Under the pieces are notes generated by a model. It worked only from the letters and a program-made list of their open reading frames with translations, made no database searches and was not told the DNA's origin. Shown here in pieces: positions 11,168-20,593 of a stretch of DNA of 64,000 nt. Origin of the DNA: Trinickia soli (lineage in GTDB: Bacteria > Pseudomonadota > Gammaproteobacteria > Burkholderiales > Burkholderiaceae); the NCBI RefSeq assembly GCF_002879855.1, contig NZ_PNYB01000024.1:1-64000 (forward strand), given 5' to 3'. Position numbers and translations under genes: made by a program. Every line of letters begins with the position of its first letter. The first letter of the stretch is position 1.

Positions 11168-12070
11168 TTGAATCGGTACGCATGGTTCCTCATCACGGCG
11201 ATGCTGCTCGTCGGCAGCAACGTCGGCATCGGTAAATCGATCGTCGCTTTCGTTCCCGTGCTCGTCTTCGCGCTGCTGCGCTTTGTCATTGCGCTAGCGG
11301 TACTGTGGCCGCTTTTGCGTCCGTCGAAGATGCGCCAGGTCAAACGCGGCGAGTGGCTGAATTTATTTCTGCAGGCACTGTTTGGCACCTTCGGGTTTAC
11401 GCTGCTCATGCTGAGCGGCGTCGCGCGCACGAGCGCCGTCGCCGCCGGCGTGATCACGAGCACGATTCCCGCTGTCGTCGCCCTGTTCGCCTGGCTATTC
11501 CTCGGCGAACGGCCGAACCTGCGGGCACTTGCCTCGATTGCGCTCGCCATGCTCGGAATCGTCGTCGTCAATCTCTCCCATGCGCCCGCCTCGTCGGCGA
11601 CAGCGCCCGCGGCCGGGTCGCTGATCGGCAATCTCATGGTGCTCGGCGCCGTCTGCTGCGAATCGCTCTACGTGATTTTGTCGCGCCGGCTGACGCAGAC
11701 GCTCGCCGCCATCGACATCTGCGCCTACACGCATCTGTTCGGCTTTCTGCTGATGCTGCCGCTCGGGATCAAAGGCCTGGCCGGTTTCGACTATGCGGCC
11801 GTGCCGGCCGGCATCTGGGCGTTGACGCTCTGGTATGGCCTGTCCGCCAGCATCTTTTCGTTCTGGCTCTGGATGAAGGGCATCCGGCACGTGCATGGGT
11901 CGCTCGCGGGCGTATTCAGTGCCGTCCTGCCGATCGCAGCGGCGGCCTACGGTATCGTGTTCCTCGACGAGCGTCCGACGCTCGCACACGGCATCGCACT
12001 GGCATGCGTCGTCACGGGCATCGCGATCGCAAGCGTCAACCTCAAGCGCTCCCCGCCCGTCACGCCCTGA
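11168..12070 (+). CDS. DMT-superfamily permease (two EamA domains)
   Basis: A protein of about 300 residues with ten hydrophobic helices arranged as two EamA repeats. The first ends with the [28 protein letters not shown] pattern (split here as [10 protein letters not shown] then a helix), the second with an equivalent IVFLDERPT and helix. Such proteins export metabolites or amino acids; the substrate is unknown. The start is uncertain. A TTG at 11168, eight bases after a GAG-containing site and directly before the first helix, fits best. The in-frame ATG at 11060 would add 36 Arg/His-rich residues unlike the family. No operon partner is evident. Confidence 0.8.
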   Translation: MNRYAWFLITAMLLVGSNVGIGKSIVAFVPVLVFALLRFVIALAVLWPLLRPSKMRQVKRGEWLNLFLQALFGTFGFTLLMLSGVARTSAVAAGVITSTIPAVVALFAWLFLGERPNLRALASIALAMLGIVVVNLSHAPASSATAPAAGSLIGNLMVLGAVCCESLYVILSRRLTQTLAAIDICAYTHLFGFLLMLPLGIKGLAGFDYAAVPAGIWALTLWYGLSASIFSFWLWMKGIRHVHGSLAGVFSAVLPIAAAAYGIVFLDERPTLAHGIALACVVTGIAIASVNLKRSPPVTP

Positions 12071-12235
12071 CACGCGCCCGGTGGGCTGCCGCACGGCAGC
12101 CGCTGCGCCGGCACGGTACAATATCGTGTTTTTTTGCGCGCTTTCACGGCTTTCAGCGCCCCCGTTCGGCGCCCCGACGGCCAGCACAAAGCGCAGATGT
12201 TTCGATTCGCCGCTCCGTCCCCACAGCACTCAGCC

Positions 12236-13771
12236 ATGACAGTCATCAAACAGGAAGACCTCATCCAGAGCGTCGCCGACGCGCTGCAGTACATCAGCTA
12301 TTACCATCCGCTCGATTACATTCAGGCGCTGGGTCGCGCCTACGAACTCGAGCAAAGCCCGGCGGCCAAGGACGCCATCGCGCAAATCCTGACGAACAGC
12401 CGCATGTGCGCCGAAGGCCGCCGGCCGATCTGCCAGGACACGGGCATCGTCACGGTCTTCCTGAAGATCGGCATGGACGTGCGCTGGGGCAGCGAAAGCG
12501 GCGCGGCGACCATGAGCGTGACCGACATGGTCAACGAAGGCGTGCGTCGCGGCTATCTGAATCCCGACAATGTGTTGCGTGCGTCGATCGTGAACCCGCC
12601 CGAGGGCGCTCGCAAGAACACGAAGGACAACACGCCGGCCGTTATCCATTACGAGATCGTGCCCGGCGACAAGGTCGACGTGCAAGTCGCGGCCAAAGGC
12701 GGCGGCTCCGAGAACAAGTCGAAGTTCGCGATGCTGAACCCGTCCGACTCGATCATCGACTGGGTCCTCAAGACCGTGCCGACGATGGGCGCGGGCTGGT
12801 GTCCGCCCGGCATGCTCGGCATCGGTATCGGCGGCACGGCCGAGAAGGCGATGTTGATGGCGAAGGAATCGCTGATGGATCCGATCGACATCCAGGACAT
12901 CATCGCCCGCGGGCCGCGCGATTGGATCGAAGAGTTGCGCGTCGAGCTGCACGAGAAAGTCAACGCGCTCGGGATCGGCGCACAAGGGCTCGGCGGTCTG
13001 GCAACGGTGCTCGACGTCAAGATCATGGCTGCGCCCACGCATGCCGCGTCCAAGCCGATCGCCATCATCCCGAACTGCGCGGCCACGCGTCATGCGCACT
13101 TCACGCTCGACGGCACGGGCGCGGCCCATTTGGAGGCACCTTCGCTCGACGCCTGGCCGCAAGTTCAGTGGGAGCCGAACACGGAAACGAGCAAGCGCGT
13201 CGACCTGAATACGCTCACGCCTGAGGAAGTCGCGAGCTGGAAGCCGGGCCAGACGCTGCTGCTGTCGGGCAAGATGCTGACGGGGCGCGATGCCGCGCAC
13301 AAGCGCATCGCCGATATGCTGGCCAAGGGCGAGAAACTGCCCGTCGATTTCACGAATCGCGTGATCTATTACGTCGGCCCGGTCGACCCCGTGCGCGACG
13401 AAGTCGTCGGCCCCGCCGGCCCGACCACGGCCACACGCATGGACAAGTTCACCGAGACGATGCTCGCGCAAACAGGGCTCATTTCGATGATAGGCAAGGC
13501 CGAGCGCGGCCCTGTCGCGATCGACGCCATCAAGAAACACAAAGCGGCTTATCTGATGGCCGTCGGCGGCGCGGCGTATCTCGTTTCGAAGGCCATCCGC
13601 GGCGCGAAGGTGCTCGCATTTGAAGATCTCGGCATGGAAGCCATTTACGAGTTCGACGTGTTTGACATGCCGGTGACGGTTGCGGTCGATTCGACGGGCA
13701 CCTCCGTTCATCAAACGGGGCCGAAGGAGTGGCAAGCCAGGATCGGCAAGCTCCCTGTCGTGACGGCATGA
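12236..13771 (+). CDS. fumA: fumarate hydratase, class I (iron-sulfur)
   Basis: A 511-residue enzyme of the class I fumarase family that hydrates fumarate to malate in the TCA cycle using an oxygen-sensitive [4Fe-4S] cluster. Candidate cluster cysteines lie in RPICQDTG, GWCPPGM and PNCAATRH. The N-terminal alpha domain and the C-terminal beta domain (QTLLLSGKMLTGRDAAHKR, then TATRMDKF and GKAERG) are fused, as in single-chain FumA. The ATG at 12236 gives the standard MTVIKQEDLI opening; no strong Shine-Dalgarno is visible. A terminator follows 35 bases after the stop, so it is probably monocistronic. Confidence 0.96.
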   Translation: MTVIKQEDLIQSVADALQYISYYHPLDYIQALGRAYELEQSPAAKDAIAQILTNSRMCAEGRRPICQDTGIVTVFLKIGMDVRWGSESGAATMSVTDMVNEGVRRGYLNPDNVLRASIVNPPEGARKNTKDNTPAVIHYEIVPGDKVDVQVAAKGGGSENKSKFAMLNPSDSIIDWVLKTVPTMGAGWCPPGMLGIGIGGTAEKAMLMAKESLMDPIDIQDIIARGPRDWIEELRVELHEKVNALGIGAQGLGGLATVLDVKIMAAPTHAASKPIAIIPNCAATRHAHFTLDGTGAAHLEAPSLDAWPQVQWEPNTETSKRVDLNTLTPEEVASWKPGQTLLLSGKMLTGRDAAHKRIADMLAKGEKLPVDFTNRVIYYVGPVDPVRDEVVGPAGPTTATRMDKFTETMLAQTGLISMIGKAERGPVAIDAIKKHKAAYLMAVGGAAYLVSKAIRGAKVLAFEDLGMEAIYEFDVFDMPVTVAVDSTGTSVHQTGPKEWQARIGKLPVVTA

Positions 13772-13805
13772 GCGGCCGTCGCCTATAGCGGGCAGCATGA
13801 CGACG

Positions 13806-13831
13806 AAAGCCGGGCGCATGCCCGGCTTTTT
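13806..13831 (+). terminator. intrinsic terminator after fumA
   Basis: A perfect 10-bp stem AAAGCCGGGC / GCCCGGCTTT with loop GCAT is followed by a T run. Confidence 0.9.
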
Positions 13832-13945
13832 GCTGGATCGGCGCCTGGCCGAACGGCCAACCTGCGGTGCGAAGCCTTGGCTTTTACGGGTGCAGCGTTT
13901 ATCGTTGGCGTCTACCGCTCTTAGCCCCATCACGAAGGAACCAAC

Positions 13946-14428
13946 ATGCAAGGCGATAAAAAGGTCATCGAATATCTGAACGCGCAGCTCAAGAACGAGC
14001 TGACGGCGATCAACCAGTACTTTCTGCATGCGCGCATGTACAAGCATTGGGGGCTCGACAAGCTCGGCAAGCACGAGTACGACGAGTCGATCGGTGAGAT
14101 GAAGCATGCCGACATGTTGATCGAGCGCATCTTCATGCTTGACGGGCTGCCCAACTTGCAAGATCTGCACAAGCTCTTGATCGGCGAAGAGACGAAAGAA
14201 ATCCTCGAATGCGATCTGAAGCTCGAGCAAGGCTCGCAGGCCACATGTAAAGAAGCGATCGCCTATTGTGAATCGGTGCGCGATTTCGTATCGCGCGGCA
14301 TTTTCTCGACGATCCTCGACGATACCGAAGAGCATATCGATTGGCTGGAAACGCAGCTCGATCTGATCGACAAAGTCGGGCTTCAGAACTATCAGCAATC
14401 GGCGATGGGCTCGCCCGCCGAATCCTGA
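13946..14428 (+). CDS. bfr: bacterioferritin
   Basis: A 160-residue four-helix-bundle protein that oxidises and stores iron in a 24-mer cage. The di-iron ligands are in place: Glu18, Glu51, His54 and the later Glu/His pair in DDTEEHIDW. Met52, in the sequence EMKHAD, is the haem ligand between two subunits, so this is a true haem-binding bacterioferritin rather than a ferritin. The start is preceded by GAAGGAACCAAC. The cognate ferredoxin gene bfd lies about 1.1 kb downstream, beyond murI. Confidence 0.97.
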   Translation: MQGDKKVIEYLNAQLKNELTAINQYFLHARMYKHWGLDKLGKHEYDESIGEMKHADMLIERIFMLDGLPNLQDLHKLLIGEETKEILECDLKLEQGSQATCKEAIAYCESVRDFVSRGIFSTILDDTEEHIDWLETQLDLIDKVGLQNYQQSAMGSPAES

Positions 14429-14465
14429 TTCCATCGGCCAACGCAACACACTCGATTCCCTCGCC

Positions 14466-15353
14466 ATGACCACCCGGGACGACGCTGCCCGTTTCGATTC
14501 GCCGCTTTCGCCCGCGCCGGCTGCGGATGTGGCGCCGGTCGGCATTTTCGATTCGGGGCTTGGCGGGTTGTCGGTGCTGCGCGCGGTGCGGGCACAATTG
14601 CCCCACGAGCGCTTGCTTTATGTCGCCGATTCGCTGTTTGCGCCCTATGGCGAGCGCGACAACGAATTCATTACAGAGCGCACGCTCGCGATCGGCCAGT
14701 GGCTCGCCTCGCAAGGCGCGAAGGCGCTCGTCGTCGCCTGCAACACGGCAACGGCAGAGTCGATCGCGCTCGCGCGCACGCAATTGTCGATACCCATCAT
14801 CGGCGTCGAGCCGGGCATCAAGCCCGCGGCGCATCAGTCGACTTCACGCATCGTCGGTGTGCTCGCAACGCAAGTTACGCTGCGCAGCGAACGGTTCCGC
14901 TCGTTGCTCGAGCGCTACGCCGCCGATTGCCAGTTCATCTGTCAAGCCGGACACGGTCTCGTGGAAGCCGTCGAGCGATGCGAGATCGACACGCCAGAGG
15001 TGCGAGCCCTGCTCTCCCGCTATATCGAGCCGATGCTTGCAGCCGGCGCCGATACGCTCGTACTGGGCTGCACTCATTACCCCTTCCTCGATAAGGTCAT
15101 CCGCGAAATCGCCGGATCGCGATTGGCGCTCATCGACACGAGCGTGGCGATCGCAAGGCAACTGGCGCGCGTGCTCGAGGCAAATGGCCTGCGGGCGCCG
15201 ACCAACGAGCCCGCCCCACCGCCGCGACTGTGCTCGACCGGTGAGGGCACGCACATGCATCGGCTCGCCTCCACGCTGCTGGGGCTTGACGCGCCGGTCG
15301 AGCATGTGGTGATCGAGCGTACCGGCGGGCGGAACCGGCCGGCGGCTGCCTGA
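14466..15353 (+). CDS. murI: glutamate racemase
   Basis: A 295-residue enzyme making D-glutamate for peptidoglycan. Both catalytic cysteines are present: Cys92 in VACNTA and Cys202 in GCTHYPF. The N-terminal IFDSGLGGLSVL and DS..APYG motifs are intact. The first 24 residues are a low-complexity extension before the domain. It lies 37 bases after bfr on the same strand, so the two may be co-transcribed. Confidence 0.95.
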   Translation: MTTRDDAARFDSPLSPAPAADVAPVGIFDSGLGGLSVLRAVRAQLPHERLLYVADSLFAPYGERDNEFITERTLAIGQWLASQGAKALVVACNTATAESIALARTQLSIPIIGVEPGIKPAAHQSTSRIVGVLATQVTLRSERFRSLLERYAADCQFICQAGHGLVEAVERCEIDTPEVRALLSRYIEPMLAAGADTLVLGCTHYPFLDKVIREIAGSRLALIDTSVAIARQLARVLEANGLRAPTNEPAPPPRLCSTGEGTHMHRLASTLLGLDAPVEHVVIERTGGRNRPAAA

Positions 15354-15535
15354 TGGCGTTGCGCGCCACCGGCCGCGGCCACGATCCCGTCTGACTTCCT
15401 CCGGGGGTAACCCCGCTTCTCGCGACCTTCAGAAACCGGCCCATCGTTTCACCCTATCGGGGCCAGCGGTGTCCGCAGCCGCTGTTCGCTTGTTACAAAA
15501 AATCAGCCGCCGTGCTTGCCAATCTCGCAAAACGT

Positions 15536-15554
15536 AATGATAATAGTTCGCATT
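15536..15554 (+). promoter_or_regulatory. Fur box upstream of bfd
   Basis: The sequence AATGATAATAGTTCGCATT resembles the 19-bp Fur consensus, with strong AATGATAAT half-site agreement. It ends 24 bases before the bfd start, where bound Fur would block transcription under iron sufficiency. Confidence 0.7.
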
Positions 15555-15577
15555 AACGTTTTTGCTGTGACCGAGTC

Positions 15578-15820
15578 ATGATTGTCTGCGTCTGCAAGTC
15601 TGTTTCCGACCGCAAAATCCGCGCGGCCATCGCGGAAGGAGCCGACACCTTCGACGAGCTGCAATTCGAGCTCGGCGTCGCCACCTGCTGCGGCAAGTGC
15701 GAGCAGTCCGTTCGCGAAGTCATGGCTCAGTGCGGCATCTGCGAGAGCGAATGCGGTGTCGCATCGATTGCCGTGTCCCAGCCCGTGCCCGTCACGTTCT
15801 ACGAACGGAAGGCAGCATAG
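15578..15820 (+). CDS. bfd: bacterioferritin-associated ferredoxin
   Basis: An 80-residue [2Fe-2S] protein that delivers electrons to bacterioferritin to release stored iron. The BFD-type cysteine layout is visible: C4 and C6 in IVCVCKSVSD, then CC.KC near residues 37-41. An Arg/Lys-rich patch follows Cys6. The C-terminal 25 residues contain two extra cysteines (CGICESEC). The promoter carries a Fur box, so the gene should be induced by iron starvation together with the genes downstream. Confidence 0.93.
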   Translation: MIVCVCKSVSDRKIRAAIAEGADTFDELQFELGVATCCGKCEQSVREVMAQCGICESECGVASIAVSQPVPVTFYERKAA

Positions 15821-15916
15821 GCCATCGGAATACCGTCGAACACCATTTCCGCTTCCCCATCGGCACGCCAGTTCGCCACAGCCAGCAGCCGCCCGTTTCG
15901 CTCAAAGGAGTTCGAG

Positions 15917-15979
15917 ATGGAATTGCTCATAGGTTTCGTTGCGACACTGTGTATTTCGTTGCTGGTTTGCCGCTACTAA
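15917..15979 (+). CDS. 20-residue single-helix membrane peptide between bfd and tonB
   Basis: The frame MELLIGFVATLCISLLVCRY is almost entirely one hydrophobic helix with a charged end. An excellent AAGGAG site lies seven bases before the ATG. It sits in the gap between bfd and tonB on the same strand. A strong ribosome binding site in front of a pure transmembrane helix suggests it is translated. Its function is unknown; a helper of the TonB complex is only a guess from position. Confidence 0.55.
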   Translation: MELLIGFVATLCISLLVCRY

Positions 15980-16121
15980 AGGGGCAACGACAGTACCGGC
16001 ATCGCCCCACATCTACAGCGTGCAATATGCAACTGCAACCTGCAGGCGCGGGCTGCGTTCGCGATACCATTTGAGCTTCGTCTCCCGTTGCAACCGGCAA
16101 TGAGCCGGCAACTCCCCTGGC

Positions 16122-16868
16122 ATGCCGCATTCGCGTATCGTCCCCGCTTTCGTCTGTGTAGCGCTCGTCCACGCGGCGCTGATTGCTGCCTTCGTCGCGC
16201 CGCATGATGACCAGGCTCCGCGACAGCTTCGGTCTCACGCAATCGTGGCCCGCCTGCTGAGTCCGCAGTCCGAAGCGACGCCTGGCTCGACGGGGCTGGC
16301 ATCGCCGCCGCATGCGCCACCACAGCGCATGCCACCTCCATCGCGCGCCGTCGCGCAGCGCTCTCTGCCGGAACAGCCGATAGCCGCCACCCGAACGCGC
16401 CCCATCGCCGCCGCATCGCATCCGGCACCGGTCAGCCGCGTTCCGTCGCCGCCCGATCAAACGACGCAAACAGCTACCCAGGCAACCGCAAGCGCCGACA
16501 AGCCCGCGCCGCGGCCCGACTCGTCCACGGCGAATTCTGCGCCCGCGGCTGCGCCGGTCCCACGCGACACGATCGCCCTTGCCGCGCCCAAACCGGTCGA
16601 TCACGCTGACTGTCGTATCGCAAAACCAACGTATCCCGAACTGTCGAAACGACGCGGCGAAGCGGGCACGGCGACGATCCGATTCGTGATCGATGCAACG
16701 GGAGCTATCGGCAACATCGCCCTCATCAAGAGCAGCGGATTTGCCCGCCTGGACGATGCGGCCGTGCAGGCGCTGAGGGAAAGTGCTTGCCGGCCCTACG
16801 TCGAAAACGGCTCGCCGATTCGCGTCGCTTTCGTGCAAGCGTTCACGTTCGGACTCGATGATGAATGA
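16122..16868 (+). CDS. tonB: TonB energy transducer
   Basis: A 248-residue protein with an N-terminal membrane anchor (about residues 7-25), a long Pro/Ala/Ser-rich periplasmic spacer (about 40-160), and a C-terminal TonB domain. The domain contains PTYPELSKRRGEAGTATIRF and a final beta strand region around PYVENGSPIRVAF. TonB links the proton-driven ExbB/ExbD motor to outer-membrane siderophore and haem receptors. Unusually, exbB and exbD do not follow. The gene is probably in the Fur-controlled bfd unit. The ribosome binding site is weak, so the start is moderately certain. Confidence 0.9.
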   Translation: MPHSRIVPAFVCVALVHAALIAAFVAPHDDQAPRQLRSHAIVARLLSPQSEATPGSTGLASPPHAPPQRMPPPSRAVAQRSLPEQPIAATRTRPIAAASHPAPVSRVPSPPDQTTQTATQATASADKPAPRPDSSTANSAPAAAPVPRDTIALAAPKPVDHADCRIAKPTYPELSKRRGEAGTATIRFVIDATGAIGNIALIKSSGFARLDDAAVQALRESACRPYVENGSPIRVAFVQAFTFGLDDE

Positions 16869-17045
16869 ACGCGAATCCATCCCCTATCTGCAATTTGTCC
16901 CCGTGAGCGGCCCCCTTGGTTCGCACTCCTGATCGTTGCCCGCCTGAGATTTGAGTATGCGACCACGAACGCGCTCGAACGCCAGTCGGGTCAACCGGCC
17001 CGAGGACTTTGCCGGCGCGCGCCGGCAAACATGGCCGTAAAAGGT

Positions 17046-17077
17046 AAAGGCCCTCATCGGTGATGAGGGCCTTTTTC
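17046..17077 (+). terminator. intrinsic terminator downstream of tonB
   Basis: An 11-bp stem AGGCCCTCATC / GATGAGGGCCT with loop GGT and a following T run, 177 bases after the tonB stop. The rest of the roughly 480-base gap to the LysR gene (16869-17349) shows nothing I recognise. Confidence 0.9.
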
Positions 17078-17349
17078 GTGCGCACGCGGCGCCTTCGGGC
17101 GGCGGGCTCGTTGGCCATCGGACTGGCTCGAGCACCGCATGCGATCGCCGTACCCTGTACGAACCACGCTTTCTGCCCTATCCGGCTTGCTATAAGAGCA
17201 GCCGTCTGGTTTCGCATTGGACGCCCCAACGCGAAAGGCAATTCAATATAGGCCTCGACAACCTTCGCTGCAAGACTACAGCCATTGAAACTACCGATCG
17301 CCGGCGTCGCTTGAATGGCAAAAGCGATTCACCGTCGTCAACGTGTGCA

Positions 17350-18354
17350 TCATTGGGCCGGATCGGCGACATCGGCCGCGGTGGACATATTCGCCAACTG
17401 AGCGGCCCTCACCTGCTCCCGGGTTGGGCATTCGACCATCTTGTGGACGCCGTCCTCGAGCTTCTCGACGAGATAGTCGACGAATGCCCGCACCGCCGGC
17501 GCCATACCCTGCCGAGACACGAAAACCGCAAAAAGCTGCGGCGCCGGCAACGTCCATCCCGGCATGACGGGTGAAAGTTGCCCGGCACGCAGCGCCGCAC
17601 CGTACATCATTTCCGGCAGCGCTGCGATGCCAATACCATCGAGCACGGCTTCGCGTATCGTCGAGAGATCCGCCGTCACGAGGCGCGGCTCGTGCTCATG
17701 GGTATGCCTGCGACCGTCGGGTGCAATCAACGTGAAGATGTGCCGACCGTCGGCGCTGGGCGTATCGAGCGTCTCGAACCGCGCGAGGTCGCCCGGAGCA
17801 ACAGGCGGCGCATTTTGTGCGAGCAGGCTCGGCGCACCGACAAGCATCTGCTGCGTCCGCCACAGCGGCCGGACGACGATATTGGCGTTGTCAGGCGGAT
17901 CGGAACGGACGCGCAGCGCGACGTCGACGGAATCCTCGTAGAGGTCGATGACGCGATTGGTCACGCGAATCGAAACGCGCACTTCGGGATAGCGCAGCAG
18001 AAATTCGGGAAGAATGTTCGAGAGGATGGTCTGCGATACGGTGACGGGCACGCTCACGCGCACGGTACCTCGCGGCGCGGAACGCAGCTCCTGCACCGCG
18101 TTCATCGCCGCTTGCGCTTCGGCCAGCATCATCTGGCAATGCCGAAAGAAGCGCTCGCCCGCCTCGGTCAATGCCAACTTGCGCGTCGACCGTTGCAGAA
18201 GGCGCACCCCGAGCGACGTTTCAAGCTCGGCGACGCGGCGCGACAGCCGCGACTTGGAGATGCCCAGCACCCGCTCGGCAGCGGAAAACCCGCCGTGTTC
18301 GACGACCTGTGCGAAATACATCAGGTCATTGAGGTTCTGCGAATCAAGTTGCAT
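17350..18354 (-). CDS. LysR-family regulator divergent from pirin gene
   Basis: A 334-residue LysR regulator. The winged helix-turn-helix spans about residues 5-65 with FAQVVEHGGFSAAERVLGISKSRLSRRVAELE split over helix 2 and 3. The ligand domain follows with GTVRVSVP and a D.ALRV motif. The ATG at 18354 gives the standard LysR opening. The gene is divergent from the pirin gene with 127 bases between, and LysR-pirin-OsmC neighbourhoods are common in Burkholderiaceae, so it likely controls those genes. The inducer is unknown. Confidence 0.9.
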   Translation of the reverse strand: MQLDSQNLNDLMYFAQVVEHGGFSAAERVLGISKSRLSRRVAELETSLGVRLLQRSTRKLALTEAGERFFRHCQMMLAEAQAAMNAVQELRSAPRGTVRVSVPVTVSQTILSNILPEFLLRYPEVRVSIRVTNRVIDLYEDSVDVALRVRSDPPDNANIVVRPLWRTQQMLVGAPSLLAQNAPPVAPGDLARFETLDTPSADGRHIFTLIAPDGRRHTHEHEPRLVTADLSTIREAVLDGIGIAALPEMMYGAALRAGQLSPVMPGWTLPAPQLFAVFVSRQGMAPAVRAFVDYLVEKLEDGVHKMVECPTREQVRAAQLANMSTAADVADPAQ

Positions 18355-18481
18355 GTCATCGTTCCAGCGGTAGGACAATCCATTGCTCCGGGCACGGCTA
18401 AACCGGGCGCGAGACGGTCCATATAATAGCCCTCACCTGCTTATGCGACGCACGAATGCGCGTCCCACCGAGGATATCGTT

Positions 18482-19354
18482 ATGACTCAGTCCCGCACGA
18501 TTGCCGAAACCATCGCGGCTGTGCGTACGGTCGAAGGAGGCGGCTTCGTCGTCCATCGGCCGTTCCCGACCCGAATGTTAATGGACTTCGATCCGTTCTT
18601 GCTGCTCGATGAAATGGGCCCGGTCGACTATGCGCCCGGCGAGGCGAAGGGCGCGCCCGATCATCCGCATCGCGGCTTCGAAACCGTCACGTACATGCTC
18701 GACGGCAGCTTCGCGCATAAAGACTCCGCAGGCCATTGCGGTGTGCTTCGTGCCGGCGACGTGCAATGGATGACGGCCGGCGCAGGGGTCGTGCATAGCG
18801 AAATGCCCGACCCCGCGTTTGCCCGGGATGGCGGCCGCGTGCACGGCATTCAACTGTGGGTGAATCTGCCGCGCCGAGACAAGATGATCGAGCCGCGTTA
18901 CCAGGAGATCCCTTCGCCACGCATTCCCACAGCCACGACGAGCGACGGCAAGGTCAGCGTCAAAGTCATCGCCGGTGAAGCGCTCGGCGTGAGCGCCGCG
19001 ATCGAGACACGCACGCCGATCATCTATCAACATTTCACGCTCGAAGCGGGGGCAACGATCGAGCAAGCGGTACCGCGCAACTATCGCGTGTTCGCCTACG
19101 CGCTGAGTGGCACCGGACGCTATGGAAGCGAGCAGCGCGAGATCGGCGCACAACGCATGGTGATATTCAGCGACGACGGCGACACGGTGACGCTGACGGC
19201 GGGCGCGGACCGGCTCGACGTTCTGCTGATTGGCGGGGTGCCGCTGCACGAGCCGATCGTGCGCCATGGGCCGTTCGTCATGAATACGGAAGAAGAGATC
19301 CGCCAAGCCATCATCGATTATCAAGCCGGGCGGATGGGCGAAATCGCGCATTGA
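18482..19354 (+). CDS. pirin family protein
   Basis: A 290-residue bicupin. The metal site of pirins is visible in the N-terminal cupin: H-x-H in DHPHRGFET and a later H-S-E in GVVHSEMP. Bacterial pirins are iron-binding proteins, some with quercetinase activity, others binding metabolic enzymes; which applies here cannot be told. A TATAAT-like hexamer lies about 60 bases upstream of the ATG. The OsmC gene follows 132 bases downstream on the same strand. Confidence 0.9.
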   Translation: MTQSRTIAETIAAVRTVEGGGFVVHRPFPTRMLMDFDPFLLLDEMGPVDYAPGEAKGAPDHPHRGFETVTYMLDGSFAHKDSAGHCGVLRAGDVQWMTAGAGVVHSEMPDPAFARDGGRVHGIQLWVNLPRRDKMIEPRYQEIPSPRIPTATTSDGKVSVKVIAGEALGVSAAIETRTPIIYQHFTLEAGATIEQAVPRNYRVFAYALSGTGRYGSEQREIGAQRMVIFSDDGDTVTLTAGADRLDVLLIGGVPLHEPIVRHGPFVMNTEEEIRQAIIDYQAGRMGEIAH

Positions 19355-19486
19355 ATAAGCAACGAACTGCTTCGCAGCCTGGCCACGCGGCGGCGCGGAC
19401 GATCGCGAATTGAGTCACAATAGTCGCTCGCGCGGCCGCATGCCGATGCACACCGGATGGGCGGCGCACCTACCTGGAGGAAAGGC

Positions 19487-19912
19487 ATGAGCGAGCGCGT
19501 TGTTACGGCGACCATCGGTGCAACCAACTATCAAGTCACGTTCGACGACGGCGCCCATCATCTGTGGCACGCCGACGAGCCCGAATCGCTTGGCGGCGGT
19601 GATCGCGCGCCAACTCCGGTATCGCTCTTGCTGTCCGGATTGGGTGCATGCACGTCGATCACGTTGAAGATGTATGCGCAACGCAAGGGCTGGCCGCTCG
19701 AGGACGTGCAGGTATCGCTCTCGATGAAGACCGGCGATCAAGGCTCGACGATCGAGCGCGCGATCGTGTTGCATGGCGGGTTGACCGACGAGCAACGCGA
19801 GCGGCTGCTGCAGATTGCAAACGCGTGCCCCGTTCACAAGATTTTGACGCACCCTATCGACATCAATACGGGGCTCGCCGCGACGTTGCCCGCTACGCCC
19901 GACGACGCGTAA
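19487..19912 (+). CDS. OsmC-family peroxidase-like protein
   Basis: A 141-residue OsmC/Ohr-fold protein. The two reactive cysteines are in GLGACTSIT and NACPVHK, the peroxidatic and resolving positions that reduce organic hydroperoxides with lipoyl or thiol cofactors. The ATG at 19487 follows a GGAGG site; the upstream frame lacks one. Part of the pirin neighbourhood, suggesting a stress role. Confidence 0.9.
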   Translation: MSERVVTATIGATNYQVTFDDGAHHLWHADEPESLGGGDRAPTPVSLLLSGLGACTSITLKMYAQRKGWPLEDVQVSLSMKTGDQGSTIERAIVLHGGLTDEQRERLLQIANACPVHKILTHPIDINTGLAATLPATPDDA

Positions 19913-19952
19913 ACTGCTCCAACGCCGTACCTGAAAGCTGAAGGAAGACGTC

Positions 19953-20435
19953 TTGAATTTCGAACATCTCGTCCAGATCAACGACCCGCTGAATCCGCTT
20001 GCGGAAACGCTGACGCGCGACCAATTGTGGGAAGGGCTCGTACTGCGCGCCGAGCAGCCGCAGCTTTTCGTGTTGGGCCTCGACAGTTGCACGATTCTTT
20101 CGCGCACTGCCGATACGCTCGAGCGGGAATTGCACTATGGCCACGCGACGGTACGCGATCGCGTGACGCTGACACCGCACGAAAGCGTGCGCTATGACAT
20201 TCTCGCGACCGAGGCTCACGTGGGCGGGTCGCTCACGATGACCATCGAGCAACCCGACGCGCTGCAACTCTTTCTAAGGTTCGAGTACGCGACGACGCTG
20301 CCGACGCCCGACACGGAGGACGCACGGCAGACAAGCGAAATCGTGAAATCGGCCTATCGTGAGGCCGATATCGACACCGTACGATTGATTCGGGAGTACG
20401 CGCGCAACCCGCGGCAGCCTGACGCTCTGCATTGA
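19953..20435 (+). CDS. SRPBCC/DUF1857 family protein
   Basis: A 160-residue protein with the AtaL-like DUF1857 pattern of the START/SRPBCC fold: FEHLVQINDPLNPLAETLTRDQLW at the start, then a long C-terminal helix. It starts with TTG at 19953 after AAGGAAG. It lies 40 bases after the OsmC gene and is probably co-transcribed with it. A small hydrophobic ligand pocket is expected from the fold; the ligand is unknown. Confidence 0.8.
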   Translation: MNFEHLVQINDPLNPLAETLTRDQLWEGLVLRAEQPQLFVLGLDSCTILSRTADTLERELHYGHATVRDRVTLTPHESVRYDILATEAHVGGSLTMTIEQPDALQLFLRFEYATTLPTPDTEDARQTSEIVKSAYREADIDTVRLIREYARNPRQPDALH

Positions 20436-20448
20436 TCCAACCTCCGAG

Positions 20449-20477
20449 AGGCCGCCCGGTTCGCCGGACGGCCTTTC
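20449..20477 (+). terminator. intrinsic terminator after the DUF1857 gene
   Basis: Stem GGCCGCCCGG / CCGGACGGCC (one mismatch) with loop TTCG, followed by TTT. It closes the pirin/OsmC/DUF1857 group. Confidence 0.75.
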
Positions 20478-20536
20478 CTACTACGATGGTTCTGCTCTAT
20501 CGGTGCCATATCTCAATGAATTTGTTTTTTACAATC

Positions 20537-20555
20537 GATAATGATTCTCATTTAT
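20537..20555 (+). promoter_or_regulatory. Fur box upstream of hemP
   Basis: GATAATGATTCTCATTTAT matches the 19-bp Fur consensus at 14 positions, including the whole left half. It lies 38 bases before the hemP ATG. Confidence 0.85.
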
Positions 20556-20593
20556 GATTGTCAACATTGAGCCACACGACAGACGCCACAAGC

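Noticed and set aside
12230-14545. 771-codon open frame on the minus strand across fumA, bfr and murI
   Set aside because: It lies antisense to three clear genes; such long frames are expected opposite high-GC coding DNA. Composition is Arg/Asp-rich with no family features.
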